From Phycisphaerales bacterium (GTDB lineage Bacteria > Planctomycetota > Phycisphaerae > Phycisphaerales > SM1A02): a DNA stretch of 37,160 bases. Within the stretch, counting starts at the first letter, position 1. Each line of letters starts with the position of its first letter. The stretch covers positions 1 to 37,160 of the forward strand of contig SIAA01000020.1 of NCBI GenBank assembly GCA_009692045.1. Direction: 5' to 3'. The notes under the pieces were generated by a model. That model was given only the letters and a program-made list of their open reading frames with translations, searched no databases and was not told the origin of the DNA. The translations under genes and the position numbers were made by a program. This document shows, piece after piece, positions 24,588-33,225 of this stretch.

Positions 24588-25421
24588 ATGCCAGCAAGCA
24601 GATCCAGAACGGTGGAGTGGCGTCGAAGTATGCAGCAGGTATTCGAGCGGGGCGGCACTCTGGAAATAGCCGTGGCCCGACCTGGGTCACAGGCGCATGA
24701 TCCCGCCGAGCATGTGACGGCATCAGACTTGGTCTTTCGCCTGAAGATTCTCGAGCTTGCGGATGATCACATTTCTATTGAGGGAGCAGTTGCTTTGGGC
24801 AAAGCGATCAAGATTCAGGATGGCACGGAGTTGGTCGGGGCGATCACCATCGGACAGAATCGCTGGAAGTTCCGCTCGCGCGTGCTCTCATCGCAACCCG
24901 CGGGGCGAGGAGAGGCGCTGCGCCTCGAACTGCCCGAGAGTGTTGAACGCTGCCTGCGCCGCTTCACCCGCTTCGAAGTTGCGGGGCTGCAACTGCCCAC
25001 AATTGATGTTTATCCCTTGCTAGATCCCACCAGCACCACCAAGGCTGAGGAGTTCAACGAGTCAGTGTTCGCGGCAACCAATGCTGGTGCGGCGACTCCC
25101 TGCGGTGATCAGCCCATGCCAAAGGTTGGTCCCAAATTCAACGCGACCTTGATGAACATCGGCGGAGGCGGCATTGGTATTCGGGTTGAGGCCGCGGAGG
25201 CGGGCGCACTGAGTCGCCACCGCATATTTTGGTTCTCCATTCCCATGGGAGGGAGAGATGCGGTCCCGGTAGTCGCGTCAGGAAAGGTTGTGCACACGCA
25301 CCTCGATTCATCCCAGTGCACCTACGCCGGCGTTTCCTTCGACTTCTCGTTCAGGCCGACGCACCAGACGACTGTTGCGGATCAGGTTGCGCTGCATATG
25401 ACGCGCGCGCAGCAGCAGTGA
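24588..25421 (+). CDS. PilZ-domain protein (putative c-di-GMP receptor)
   Basis: The 277-residue protein has an N-terminal beta-rich region (about 45-118) like the YcgR N-domain, then a PilZ-like domain. The RRxxR motif is at 124-128 (RRFTR) and the second motif appears as NIGGGG (190-195), where family members usually have D/N-x-S-x-x-G; the Ser is Gly here. A long insert (about 140-182) separates the two motifs. By family it would bind c-di-GMP and act on motility or surface behaviour, but the changed second motif leaves binding uncertain. Its 3' end overlaps the convergent glucoamylase gene by 71 bases. ATG 24588 lies 7 nt after TAGACT. Confidence 0.65.
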   Translation: MPASRSRTVEWRRSMQQVFERGGTLEIAVARPGSQAHDPAEHVTASDLVFRLKILELADDHISIEGAVALGKAIKIQDGTELVGAITIGQNRWKFRSRVLSSQPAGRGEALRLELPESVERCLRRFTRFEVAGLQLPTIDVYPLLDPTSTTKAEEFNESVFAATNAGAATPCGDQPMPKVGPKFNATLMNIGGGGIGIRVEAAEAGALSRHRIFWFSIPMGGRDAVPVVASGKVVHTHLDSSQCTYAGVSFDFSFRPTHQTTVADQVALHMTRAQQQ

Positions 25422-27378
25422 AAGAGGCGTGACGGCGCAGATAGCGCTGCACGGTTGTCATGTAGGTCGCGTGCGACCAGGTGAGAGGGCTCACAGAAAT
25501 CTGGGCGCCAGTACGAGGGTCGTACTGTTCTCCTAGAACTCCCGAGGGCATCGCGCGAGCCTGACACCACTCGAGGTACTCCTTGGCACGCTCGAGCTCC
25601 GTCAAGTTGGTAGCGCGCTCGATGACCCACTGTGCGTACCAAAGGGTGCAGATCACCCATGGGTTTCCGGGTACCTCATCCAAGTTGTGGCGTTCGACCT
25701 GATGGTAGTGATCGTTCTGATAGCGGGCGATGCCGCCCACATGCGTCCGCACCCAGAGTCGTTCTCCCACCGCCTTCATGTACGACTCCACCCGAGGATC
25801 GTCAGCAGGCAGGACCCCGAATGCGAAGAGTGCATACGCGCTCGCGTCCACCGTGAAGTCGAGGCGATAGCCACCGTCGCCGGTGGGTGTTGCCATGCGG
25901 GCAAACAGTCCGCGATTGCTATCCCAGAAGTGGCGCAGCATGGCGCCGCGCATGCGGTTAGCGCCCTCGCTGAACTCGGCGGCGCGATCTAGCGCTCCAA
26001 AGTCGCGGGCAAAGTCAGCCGCCGCTTGCAAGGCGCCAATTACGGCGCACACCGTGAAGAGATGAACGCCGCGGCGCTCCTCCCATAGATCCCAGGAGGG
26101 CAGAGGCAATCCGTTGTGATCGCGGTAGGAGAGCATCCAGGTCGCGGTGTCCACCACCAGCGGGTTGTAGAGATCCTTGATGAACTCAACATCGCGGTAA
26201 GTCTCAAAGTGGCGGCGGAGTGCCCAGACCACCAGCGCCGTCTCGTCCTGCTGGATGGGAAGAACTGGCTTGCCGTCGAGCACCCACGGATGCCAGGTCG
26301 AAGCCAGGGCACCAGTCGGGTGGTACTTGTGCAGGAAGTAGCCGCCCTTTTCGATTACTCGCTGGCAGAAGGTGAAGAAACGACGACTGAGCTCGCTCTG
26401 CCCAGCGAGCACGAGTGCGTGGGCGACCAGCGCGCCATCGCGGGGCCACATATAGGAGTAGGTATCGCCGGCAAAGTGGGTGATGTCGTAGTCATTGGCA
26501 GCGATGATCGCTCCATGATTATCGATCTGCGTGCGCACGATCAATCCGCTGCGAACATAGAGATCGCGCAGGTGCCGGGGCAGGGGAGAAAAATCGACAC
26601 CCTCTTTGGTTGCCCACAGGCGCCAGTAAGCCTCGGTGCGTGACATCATCCTCTGCGGAGTCTTGGCTCGAACCTTGTCATCGAGCGCCACTACCTCCTG
26701 ATGGGTGTGGCCAGCCGCAATCCAGTAGACAATCCGTTCCGTACCCTTGGGGCGCAGAGTGAGATTGAATCCAACGGTGGAGTCGACGGAGCCTTGGGCG
26801 ATGGCATTGCGCGAGAGCAGCCCATCTTCGGCATCGCGCCAAGTGCCCTCGGCATCACCGATGCGCTTGGCTCCGGTCGCCCAGGCGTCGATGCCGTAGT
26901 TCGAGCCATCGAATCCGTTGAAGAGAAAGTAGCAGTCATCCTTGAAGTGGATGACACCACTGGTGCGTGGGTCGTAGACCACCGTGTCACCCACCGGGCT
27001 CTCATCGATGGAGAGATCCTGGTGGAAAAACAGGCGCACATCACGGGGACGATCATGAAGATCAGTCACCTCGACACTGCGAAAGTAGACGGGACTCCAG
27101 TAGTCGACGGCATCATGACAGAGGAGTTGAATGCCGAGTCGCTCGTGGCGCAGCCACACCTCGGTGACCATGGTGTCGGTCTTGTACCGAAGTTCACGGT
27201 GCCAGCCGGAGGCGTCGATCCACGCGAACTGTCCATCAGCCCAAACGCCGAATCGTTGCAGGTGACCACATGTGTGGTTGGGCATCCCCACATTGGGCCA
27301 GTGCAGGTCGCGAATGCGGTAGAGGTCGTCGAAGGCGACGAGCATCTCACCATTTCCAACTGGAATGTTGCGAGGCAT
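25351..27378 (-). CDS. Glycoside hydrolase family 15, glucoamylase-like
   Basis: The 675-residue protein starts MPRNIPVGNGEMLVAFDD, typical of bacterial GH15 enzymes, with an N-terminal beta-sandwich (to about 270) and an (alpha/alpha)6 barrel. Catalytic-region landmarks are YSYMWPRDG, QQDETALVVWAL, SWDLWEERRG (Glu433/434, general acid region) and GVLGEQYDPRTG (Glu617, general base). It would release glucose from alpha-glucans or trehalose-type substrates; no signal peptide is seen, so glycogen or another internal glucan is likely. ATG 27378 is chosen over an upstream TTG. TATGCT lies 11 bases before it. The last 71 bases are antisense to the PilZ gene. Confidence 0.92.
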   Translation of the reverse strand: MPRNIPVGNGEMLVAFDDLYRIRDLHWPNVGMPNHTCGHLQRFGVWADGQFAWIDASGWHRELRYKTDTMVTEVWLRHERLGIQLLCHDAVDYWSPVYFRSVEVTDLHDRPRDVRLFFHQDLSIDESPVGDTVVYDPRTSGVIHFKDDCYFLFNGFDGSNYGIDAWATGAKRIGDAEGTWRDAEDGLLSRNAIAQGSVDSTVGFNLTLRPKGTERIVYWIAAGHTHQEVVALDDKVRAKTPQRMMSRTEAYWRLWATKEGVDFSPLPRHLRDLYVRSGLIVRTQIDNHGAIIAANDYDITHFAGDTYSYMWPRDGALVAHALVLAGQSELSRRFFTFCQRVIEKGGYFLHKYHPTGALASTWHPWVLDGKPVLPIQQDETALVVWALRRHFETYRDVEFIKDLYNPLVVDTATWMLSYRDHNGLPLPSWDLWEERRGVHLFTVCAVIGALQAAADFARDFGALDRAAEFSEGANRMRGAMLRHFWDSNRGLFARMATPTGDGGYRLDFTVDASAYALFAFGVLPADDPRVESYMKAVGERLWVRTHVGGIARYQNDHYHQVERHNLDEVPGNPWVICTLWYAQWVIERATNLTELERAKEYLEWCQARAMPSGVLGEQYDPRTGAQISVSPLTWSHATYMTTVQRYLRRHASFTAAARASYAAQPDPQQSSGASA

Positions 27379-27417
27379 GTGGGTACGCAAGCATAGTCAA
27401 GCGGCAGATTTGCGCCC

Positions 27418-27423
27418 TACAAT
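27418..27423 (+). promoter_or_regulatory. -10-like TACAAT before the men operon
   Basis: TACAAT lies 14 bases before the menF ATG; TAGTCA 18 bases upstream (27394-27399) is a weak -35. The divergent glucoamylase has TATGCT on the other strand at 27390-27395, so the promoters overlap. Confidence 0.35.
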
Positions 27424-27437
27424 GCCCACCCTTGCCC

Positions 27438-28817
27438 ATGTTTGAGACTTGCGAAACTAGGTGCCTCTGTGAGCGACTCCGCGGGGTCTGTGATCTGGCG
27501 ACCGCAGCAGCACGGCTGTCTGAGCGGATTGAACAGAGTGCTGGCCTCGCCGACAGTTCGATTAGGCGCATCGAAGTCGAGATCGAGCCGACGGACCCGC
27601 TGCTGTGGGCTGCTGCTCAACCGGCTGGTGACAGGGCTTACTTTCGCAGTCCGGAGGGCGACACTGATGTGGCCATGTTGGGCCGCATCCTCGTGGCAGA
27701 TGACTGGCTGGACCCCCGCGTAGGGGCGCTGATGGCAGCGGAGCGGCCAACGATGAGCGAGTCCCCCTGCGGCGATCCATTCGATCCATACCTGCTGGTG
27801 ACTCGTGCCTTTGATGCCGCGTCAGTGGATGATGGCTGGCTGCCATTCGGTTGCGAGCGACTTGCTCTAAGTGCCGTGGAGATGAGGCGAGTAGTTGGCC
27901 GATCCTTCTTGGCAGTGCACTTGGGAGGGAATCGCTCCCTCTCGCTGCGGGCACTGGCAGAGGTGGCAAGCACGAACGCTCCGCCCATCGGCACCATGTC
28001 CATGGTGGATGATGGCGATCTTGCCGCTTGGGTCGAGGCAGTGGATGGGGCGCTGGCGGAGATCGCTTCAGAGCGCATGGCCAAGGTGGTGCTGGCGCGA
28101 ACGAGGCAGTACCAGTCAGCAACGGCGATCGATCCAGTGGCTCTGCTTCTGCGGCTGCGGATTGAAGAGCCCAACGCCTTTCATGTTTGCATCGAAGAGT
28201 CACAGGGATGCGCCATGGTGTCAGTCTCTCCCGAGCGTTTGTTTCGTCGAGAGGGATTGGAGATTGTGAGCCCTGCTATCGCTGGAACATGCGGTCGCGG
28301 GTCATCTCCCCAGGCGGATGCTCGGCTCGCCCAGCGATTGCTGGGATCAGACAAGGATCGACGCGAACACGAGATCGTGGTACAGCACATTCGTCAGGCG
28401 CTGGAGCCTCTATGTCAGGGTGTGCAGGTGTCCCGCGAGCCGGAGATCATGCAGTTGCCTCATGTTCAACACTTGCAGAGTCGTGTCGTGGGAACGCTGA
28501 TCCGAGGTTGCGATGATCGAACCATACTCCGCCGTCTACATCCCACGCCCGCTGTCTGCGGAACTCCAACCCAGGCGGCTGCCGAGTTCATTCTGGCGAC
28601 TGAGAGCCTCTCCCGCGGGCACTACGCGGGCGCGATAGGAGTCGTCTCCAGTGCGCGCAGTGACTTTGCGGTGGGAATTCGCAGCGCATTGGTGCAGGGC
28701 GATTCGGTGCGCGCCTACGCTGGCGCGGGAATCGTGCGGGGATCCAACGCCGATGCCGAGTGGCTTGAGACCTCACGCAAACTGCAATCGTTCGATGCCT
28801 TGACCCGAGCACTCTGA
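27438..28817 (+). CDS. menF: Isochorismate synthase MenF
   Basis: This chorismate-utilising enzyme makes isochorismate, the first step of menaquinone synthesis. The 459-residue protein shows the C-terminal family motifs MAKVVLAR, VSPERLF, SPAIAGTCGRG, LHPTPAVCGTP, GHYAGAIG and AGAGIVRGS. EntC/MenF/PchA share these motifs, so the assignment to menaquinone rests on the next five genes. ATG 27438 is the first ATG compatible with family length; the open frame extends further upstream into the divergent gene. The stop overlaps the menD ATG by one base. Confidence 0.93.
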   Translation: MFETCETRCLCERLRGVCDLATAAARLSERIEQSAGLADSSIRRIEVEIEPTDPLLWAAAQPAGDRAYFRSPEGDTDVAMLGRILVADDWLDPRVGALMAAERPTMSESPCGDPFDPYLLVTRAFDAASVDDGWLPFGCERLALSAVEMRRVVGRSFLAVHLGGNRSLSLRALAEVASTNAPPIGTMSMVDDGDLAAWVEAVDGALAEIASERMAKVVLARTRQYQSATAIDPVALLLRLRIEEPNAFHVCIEESQGCAMVSVSPERLFRREGLEIVSPAIAGTCGRGSSPQADARLAQRLLGSDKDRREHEIVVQHIRQALEPLCQGVQVSREPEIMQLPHVQHLQSRVVGTLIRGCDDRTILRRLHPTPAVCGTPTQAAAEFILATESLSRGHYAGAIGVVSSARSDFAVGIRSALVQGDSVRAYAGAGIVRGSNADAEWLETSRKLQSFDALTRAL

Positions 28818-30616
28818 TGGATGCGCCCAATATCAATCATCACCGGGCGCAGTTGTTGTTGGAGGAGCTTGCGCGCCACGGCGTGCGCCATGCCATCCTT
28901 GCCCCAGGCTCGCGGTCGGCGCCTCTTGCGGTCAGTGCCCTCGGCAACAAGAAACTGCGAGTAACCGTGGCGCTTGATGAACGCGCCGCTGGCTTCTGCG
29001 CGCTGGGAGTGGCGCGTGCTACGGGTGCACCCGCCGTTCTCATTGTCACCTCCGGTACAGCCGCTGCGAACCTGCTTCCCGCCGTGGTGGAGGCCTCGAC
29101 GCGCGGCACTCCCATGATCTTGCTCACTGCAGATCGCCCCGCGGAACTGCGCCACTGCGGCGCCAATCAGACCATTGCGCAACTGGGGATTTTCGGGAAG
29201 TTTGCTCGAGCAGCTATTGATGTTCCCTGTCCCAGCCCCGAAGTTGGGGCGCGCTATGTGCTGGCCGCTGCGGCAAATGCCGTTGAGGCAGCGACTGGCG
29301 TTACTCCCGGGCCAGTCCAACTCAACTGCATGTTTCGAGAACCACTAGCTCCCACCATTTCGCAGTGGACTGAGCCGAGTGATGTTGAGCTGACACAGTG
29401 GGCACGCCTGAATCGTCCTTGGCGCTCCTCCGGTTCGCGTGCGGTTCCCTCCCCAGGGGCGATTCAAGCGGCAGTGGAGGAGTTTCGGCGCACGCGGCGC
29501 GGAGTGATCGTGGTCGGTGCTGTTGAAACTGCCCAAGAGCGGTTGTGGGTGCGCCGCGTCACTGAGGTGCTCGACTGGCCAGTGCTCGCTGATGTCGGCA
29601 GTGGACTGCGCGCGCCTAGGGCAAGTCCACGCGTGGTGAGCTACGGCGGATTGGCGCTGGAGGCCTCGGGCATTGCGGGTTCGGCCATGAGAAATGCCGA
29701 TTGCGTGCTGCGACTCGGAGGCCCGATCGCCAGCAAGCGGCTGGATGAATATGTCAGATCCGCCGAGCGGGTGGTGCATGCAACACTCGGCCCCGAGGTG
29801 TTTGACATCGAGCACGGCCCGGGAACAGTTCTTGCAGGCGGCGCCTACGGCGCACTGTTGGCGCTCGCTGCCATGGAGCGAGAGCCGCGCTCGAGTGCAC
29901 TCGGTCAAGACTGGAGCCTCAGAGATAAGGTGGTCACACGCGCGGTGAACAACTGGTGTGATGCTAGGGGTCCGGTGCGATCGCCGCGTCGAGAGAGCAC
30001 GAGCCCAGCGTTTAGCGAACTGGGGATTTCTCGCGCATGTGCTAGGGCGATGGGCGCGCGCGGCACTCTGATGGTCGGTTCGAGCATGCCCATCCGTGAC
30101 CTTGACATGGTGATGGACTCTCGAGGCTCCCGCTCCGTTGCCTGCAATCGTGGCGCTAGCGGCATAGACGGATTGATCGCGACTGCCGTCGGTCATGCCA
30201 TCGGCTCGAGGAAACGCGTGTGCGTACTTCTGGGTGATGTCTCCGCGCTCCACGATCTTGGCAGCCTGGCTCTTTGTGGGGAGAGCCCCGCGCCGATCAC
30301 AGTAGTGGTGGTGAATAATGACGGAGGAGGAATCTTTACTCACCTTCCCATCGCGTCTCACAAGGGAGTGTTCGAGCGAGCATTTGCCACGCCGCACGGA
30401 CGGAACTTCAAGGGCGCGTCCTCCATGTTCGATCTCTCCTACTCCGCCTGTAATGATCGCGCCGGTCTCCTGCGATCCCTCGCTCGAAGCATGAAATCAA
30501 AACGGCACACTCTGATTGAAGTTCAGACCGATCGGTCGGACAGCAGGCGGCACAGGCACAGTTTGCTGGCTACAGTCGCTGCGGCGATCACCAAGTCTGA
30601 GTCCAGAAGGAAGTAG
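28817..30616 (+). CDS. menD: SEPHCHC synthase MenD
   Basis: This thiamin-diphosphate enzyme joins 2-oxoglutarate and isochorismate. The 599-residue protein has APGSRSAPL and the catalytic Glu55 (ALDERAAGF; same position as in E. coli MenD), TSGTAAANLLPAVVEA, ADRPAELR, SSMPIRDLD and the ThDP motif GDVSALHDLGS (from Gly473) ending NNDGGGIF. It is of full length and no key segment is missing. It shares a base with the menF stop and is 5 bases from menH. Confidence 0.96.
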   Translation: MDAPNINHHRAQLLLEELARHGVRHAILAPGSRSAPLAVSALGNKKLRVTVALDERAAGFCALGVARATGAPAVLIVTSGTAAANLLPAVVEASTRGTPMILLTADRPAELRHCGANQTIAQLGIFGKFARAAIDVPCPSPEVGARYVLAAAANAVEAATGVTPGPVQLNCMFREPLAPTISQWTEPSDVELTQWARLNRPWRSSGSRAVPSPGAIQAAVEEFRRTRRGVIVVGAVETAQERLWVRRVTEVLDWPVLADVGSGLRAPRASPRVVSYGGLALEASGIAGSAMRNADCVLRLGGPIASKRLDEYVRSAERVVHATLGPEVFDIEHGPGTVLAGGAYGALLALAAMEREPRSSALGQDWSLRDKVVTRAVNNWCDARGPVRSPRRESTSPAFSELGISRACARAMGARGTLMVGSSMPIRDLDMVMDSRGSRSVACNRGASGIDGLIATAVGHAIGSRKRVCVLLGDVSALHDLGSLALCGESPAPITVVVVNNDGGGIFTHLPIASHKGVFERAFATPHGRNFKGASSMFDLSYSACNDRAGLLRSLARSMKSKRHTLIEVQTDRSDSRRHRHSLLATVAAAITKSESRRK

Positions 30617-30621
30617 GCGCT

Positions 30622-31434
30622 GTGGCGAGCGATACTTACCCGGCCGTACGCCGCTCCCTTGAGAATCAGCGAGGTCGCAAGCAGAACATCGTGTTCCTGC
30701 ACGGCTTCATGGGAGGTTGCGCAGACTGGGATCAAGTAACGGCGGCGATCGACCCGGCAATCCGTGTACATACCCTGCCGATTCCCCAAGGCTGCCGAGA
30801 CATCAGTGAGTGCGCCCGCCTCGTCGGTGAACACGTGGCGGCGCTGGTGGTGGCCCCTCTCAAGCAAGAGCACCCCCAATCAGTCAACGCGCTCACACTC
30901 GTCGGCTACTCGATGGGAGGCCGCATTCTTCTCGAGGCATTGGCGCTCGGAGTGATCGCCCCCGCACAACTAGTGTTAGTTTCGGCCAGCCCCGGGCTGG
31001 ATGAAGCGGATGAGCGCGAGGCTCGCGCCCACCGTGACGCCCAACTTGCGGCGGCACTTCTGAGGAACGGTATCGAGACATTCCTTCGCGATTGGTACGG
31101 GCAGAGCATCTTTGCATCTCTTGTGGAAAAGATGGGGATGGAGGAGATTCTTAAGCGCAGATCGGGTGGAGAGGCCGAAACATGGGCAGATATGCTCATA
31201 TTCCTCTCTCCCGGCCGGACGCCATCGCGTTGGACGACACTTGGCTCCAACGCGTCACGAATCTGGTTTATCGTGGGGGACTTGGATAGACCCTACGAGA
31301 CTGCCGCCCGCAGGGCGCGATCGATGGGAGTCAGAGTTGAGACCATCGCCGATGCCGGTCATGCCATCGCACTGGAGCAGCCGCAGAGGCTGGCGCAAAC
31401 ACTGAATCGCATAATGAGAGAAGCACCCGTATGA
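30622..31434 (+). CDS. menH: SHCHC synthase MenH (alpha/beta hydrolase)
   Basis: The 270-residue alpha/beta hydrolase eliminates pyruvate from SEPHCHC. It has the oxyanion segment [12 protein letters not shown], nucleophile Ser97 in GYSMGG, the Asp region GDLDRPY and [11 protein letters not shown] with the catalytic His. The GTG start follows AAGGAAG by about 7 bases. The stop overlaps the menB ATG (ATGA). Position between menD and menB supports MenH over a generic hydrolase. Confidence 0.9.
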   Translation: MASDTYPAVRRSLENQRGRKQNIVFLHGFMGGCADWDQVTAAIDPAIRVHTLPIPQGCRDISECARLVGEHVAALVVAPLKQEHPQSVNALTLVGYSMGGRILLEALALGVIAPAQLVLVSASPGLDEADEREARAHRDAQLAAALLRNGIETFLRDWYGQSIFASLVEKMGMEEILKRRSGGEAETWADMLIFLSPGRTPSRWTTLGSNASRIWFIVGDLDRPYETAARRARSMGVRVETIADAGHAIALEQPQRLAQTLNRIMREAPV

Positions 31435-32309
31435 CAGCCGAAGCGTCGAAACCCAGTGGTTGCCCCCAAGCTCCCCAGGACAATCCCATGACAGCAATAG
31501 ATTGGAAGTCAGCAGGTTCATTCGTGGACATCCGCTATCACAAGGCCGAGGGTATCGCCCGCATCACCATCAATCGGCCCGAGGTACGGAATGCGTTTCG
31601 TCCACTGACGGTGGAGGAGATGCGTAAGGCACTCAGCGATGCCCGCGAGGACCCTCAGATTGGCGTCGTGATTCTTACGGGGGATGGTGAGCTCGCCTTT
31701 TGTTCTGGCGGAGATCAGCGCGTGCGCCGCGAGGCAGGCTACGAAGATGAGGAGGGCGTCAATCGGCTCAATGTGCTCGACTTTCAGAGGGAGATTCGCA
31801 ACTGTCCCAAGCCGGTCATTGCCATGGTTGCTGGCTACGCCATTGGTGGCGGCCATGTGCTTCACATGATGTGCGATCTCACGATCGCGGCGGACAATGC
31901 CCGCTTTGGGCAGGTGGGACCGCGAGTTGGTTCGTTCGACGGCGGATTCGGTGCCAGCTATATGGCGCGCATTGTTGGGCAGAAACGCGCGCGTGAGATG
32001 TGGTTCCTTTGTCGTCAGTACAGCGCCAGTCAGGCGTTGGAAATGGGACTCGTGAACGCGGTAGTGCCGCTTGCCAGCCTGGAGGCAGAGACGGTGCAGT
32101 GGTGCCGAGAGATTCTTGCCAACTCTCCCATGGCTCTTCGATGTCTCAAGGCGGCTCTCAACGCCGATTGTGACGGGCAAGCTGGGCTGCAGGAACTCTC
32201 TGGGTGCGCCACCATGCTCTATTACATGAGTGAGGAGGGGCAGGAGGGCCGCAATGCTTATCTGGAAAAGCGAAAGCCCGACTTCTCCAAGTTTGTCCGG
32301 CAGCCTTGA
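31431..32309 (+). CDS. menB: 1,4-dihydroxy-2-naphthoyl-CoA synthase MenB
   Basis: This crotonase-fold enzyme cyclises o-succinylbenzoyl-CoA. Hallmarks are [41 protein letters not shown] and [15 protein letters not shown], specific to MenB among crotonases, and the C-terminal [16 protein letters not shown] 31431 overlaps the menH stop and gives 292 residues; ATG 31488 ([10 protein letters not shown]) would give 273, nearer the family norm, and the short string ATGACAGC is repeated at both starts. Confidence 0.96.
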   Translation: MTAEASKPSGCPQAPQDNPMTAIDWKSAGSFVDIRYHKAEGIARITINRPEVRNAFRPLTVEEMRKALSDAREDPQIGVVILTGDGELAFCSGGDQRVRREAGYEDEEGVNRLNVLDFQREIRNCPKPVIAMVAGYAIGGGHVLHMMCDLTIAADNARFGQVGPRVGSFDGGFGASYMARIVGQKRAREMWFLCRQYSASQALEMGLVNAVVPLASLEAETVQWCREILANSPMALRCLKAALNADCDGQAGLQELSGCATMLYYMSEEGQEGRNAYLEKRKPDFSKFVRQP

Positions 32310-32316
32310 TAACCCC

Positions 32317-33225
32317 ATGAACACCGCCGTCAATCCTGCCAGCAGGGGGTTATGGGTTTGGGTCGAGTCTGCCAGACCAAAGACTCTTGCGGCTTCTATC
32401 GCGCCAGTTGTGATCGGGAGTGCCTTGGCCTGGCAGTCAGGTCCGCCTGAGGGATGGATCGTTGCCGCCGTGGTCACCCTCGTCGGCGCGATGTCAGTAC
32501 AGATCACCTGCAACTACGCCAACGATGCATTCGACGCGATGCGCGGAGCGGACACGGCGGTGCGACTCGGGCCACGGCGCGCTGTTGCCAGCGGTGATGT
32601 GACGGTGCGCGCCATGTGCAGTGCCAGTGCCGTCACCGCGCTGATCTCGGTTGCGTCAGTATCGTTTCTTGCGGCGCGCGCCGGTTGGCCCATGGTCGTG
32701 CTGGGGGCATTGAGTGTGTGCCTTGCCTTTGCTTACACCGCCGGGCCGCTCCCCTTGGCCTATCTCGGGCTGGGCGAGCTGTTCGTGATGCTTTTCTTCG
32801 GGCCCATTGCCGTGGCAGGAACCGTATTCGCATTGACGCAGCACTGGGATGCCTCGGCCATCTGGATCGGCCTGATGCCTGGTCTGCTCGCTACTGCGAT
32901 CCTCTCCATCAACAACTTGCGTGACATCGACGAGGACACCAAGTCTCACAAACGCACACTTGCCGTGAGGTTGGGCAGGGGATTTGCGCGGTGGGAGTAT
33001 GTGGGATCGGTGGTGGCTGCTGCTGCCGTAGTGGTGGGGGCCTCGGTATCGCACTCGCGGCCTGTTTCTCTTGCGGCACTTCTCCCCATCGCATGCCTCT
33101 GGCCGACTTGCCTTCGTGTGCTCGGAGGATCGCAGGGAGCAGAACTAAACCACGCGCTGGAGGCAACAGGTAAAGCGCTGCTCGCGGGCGGAATGCTCTT
33201 CGCGATTGGATGGTGTCTCACTTGA
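32317..33225 (+). CDS. menA: 1,4-dihydroxy-2-naphthoate polyprenyltransferase MenA
   Basis: This UbiA-family membrane prenyltransferase attaches the polyprenyl tail to DHNA. The 302-residue protein has about eight to nine membrane helices and both Asp-rich motifs: NYANDAFDAMRGAD and NNLRDIDEDTKSHKRTLAV. The start MNTAVNPASRG lies 7 bases after menB; longer in-frame starts lie inside menB. It overlaps menC by 16 bases. Confidence 0.95.
   Translation: MNTAVNPASRGLWVWVESARPKTLAASIAPVVIGSALAWQSGPPEGWIVAAVVTLVGAMSVQITCNYANDAFDAMRGADTAVRLGPRRAVASGDVTVRAMCSASAVTALISVASVSFLAARAGWPMVVLGALSVCLAFAYTAGPLPLAYLGLGELFVMLFFGPIAVAGTVFALTQHWDASAIWIGLMPGLLATAILSINNLRDIDEDTKSHKRTLAVRLGRGFARWEYVGSVVAAAAVVVGASVSHSRPVSLAALLPIACLWPTCLRVLGGSQGAELNHALEATGKALLAGGMLFAIGWCLT

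Noticed and set aside
29345-30397. 350-codon minus-strand open frame inside menD
   Set aside because: menD is full-length with all motifs on the plus strand; the antisense frame has no domain-like content.
31518-32513. 331-codon minus-strand open frame over menB/menA
   Set aside because: Antisense shadow of two well-identified men genes.
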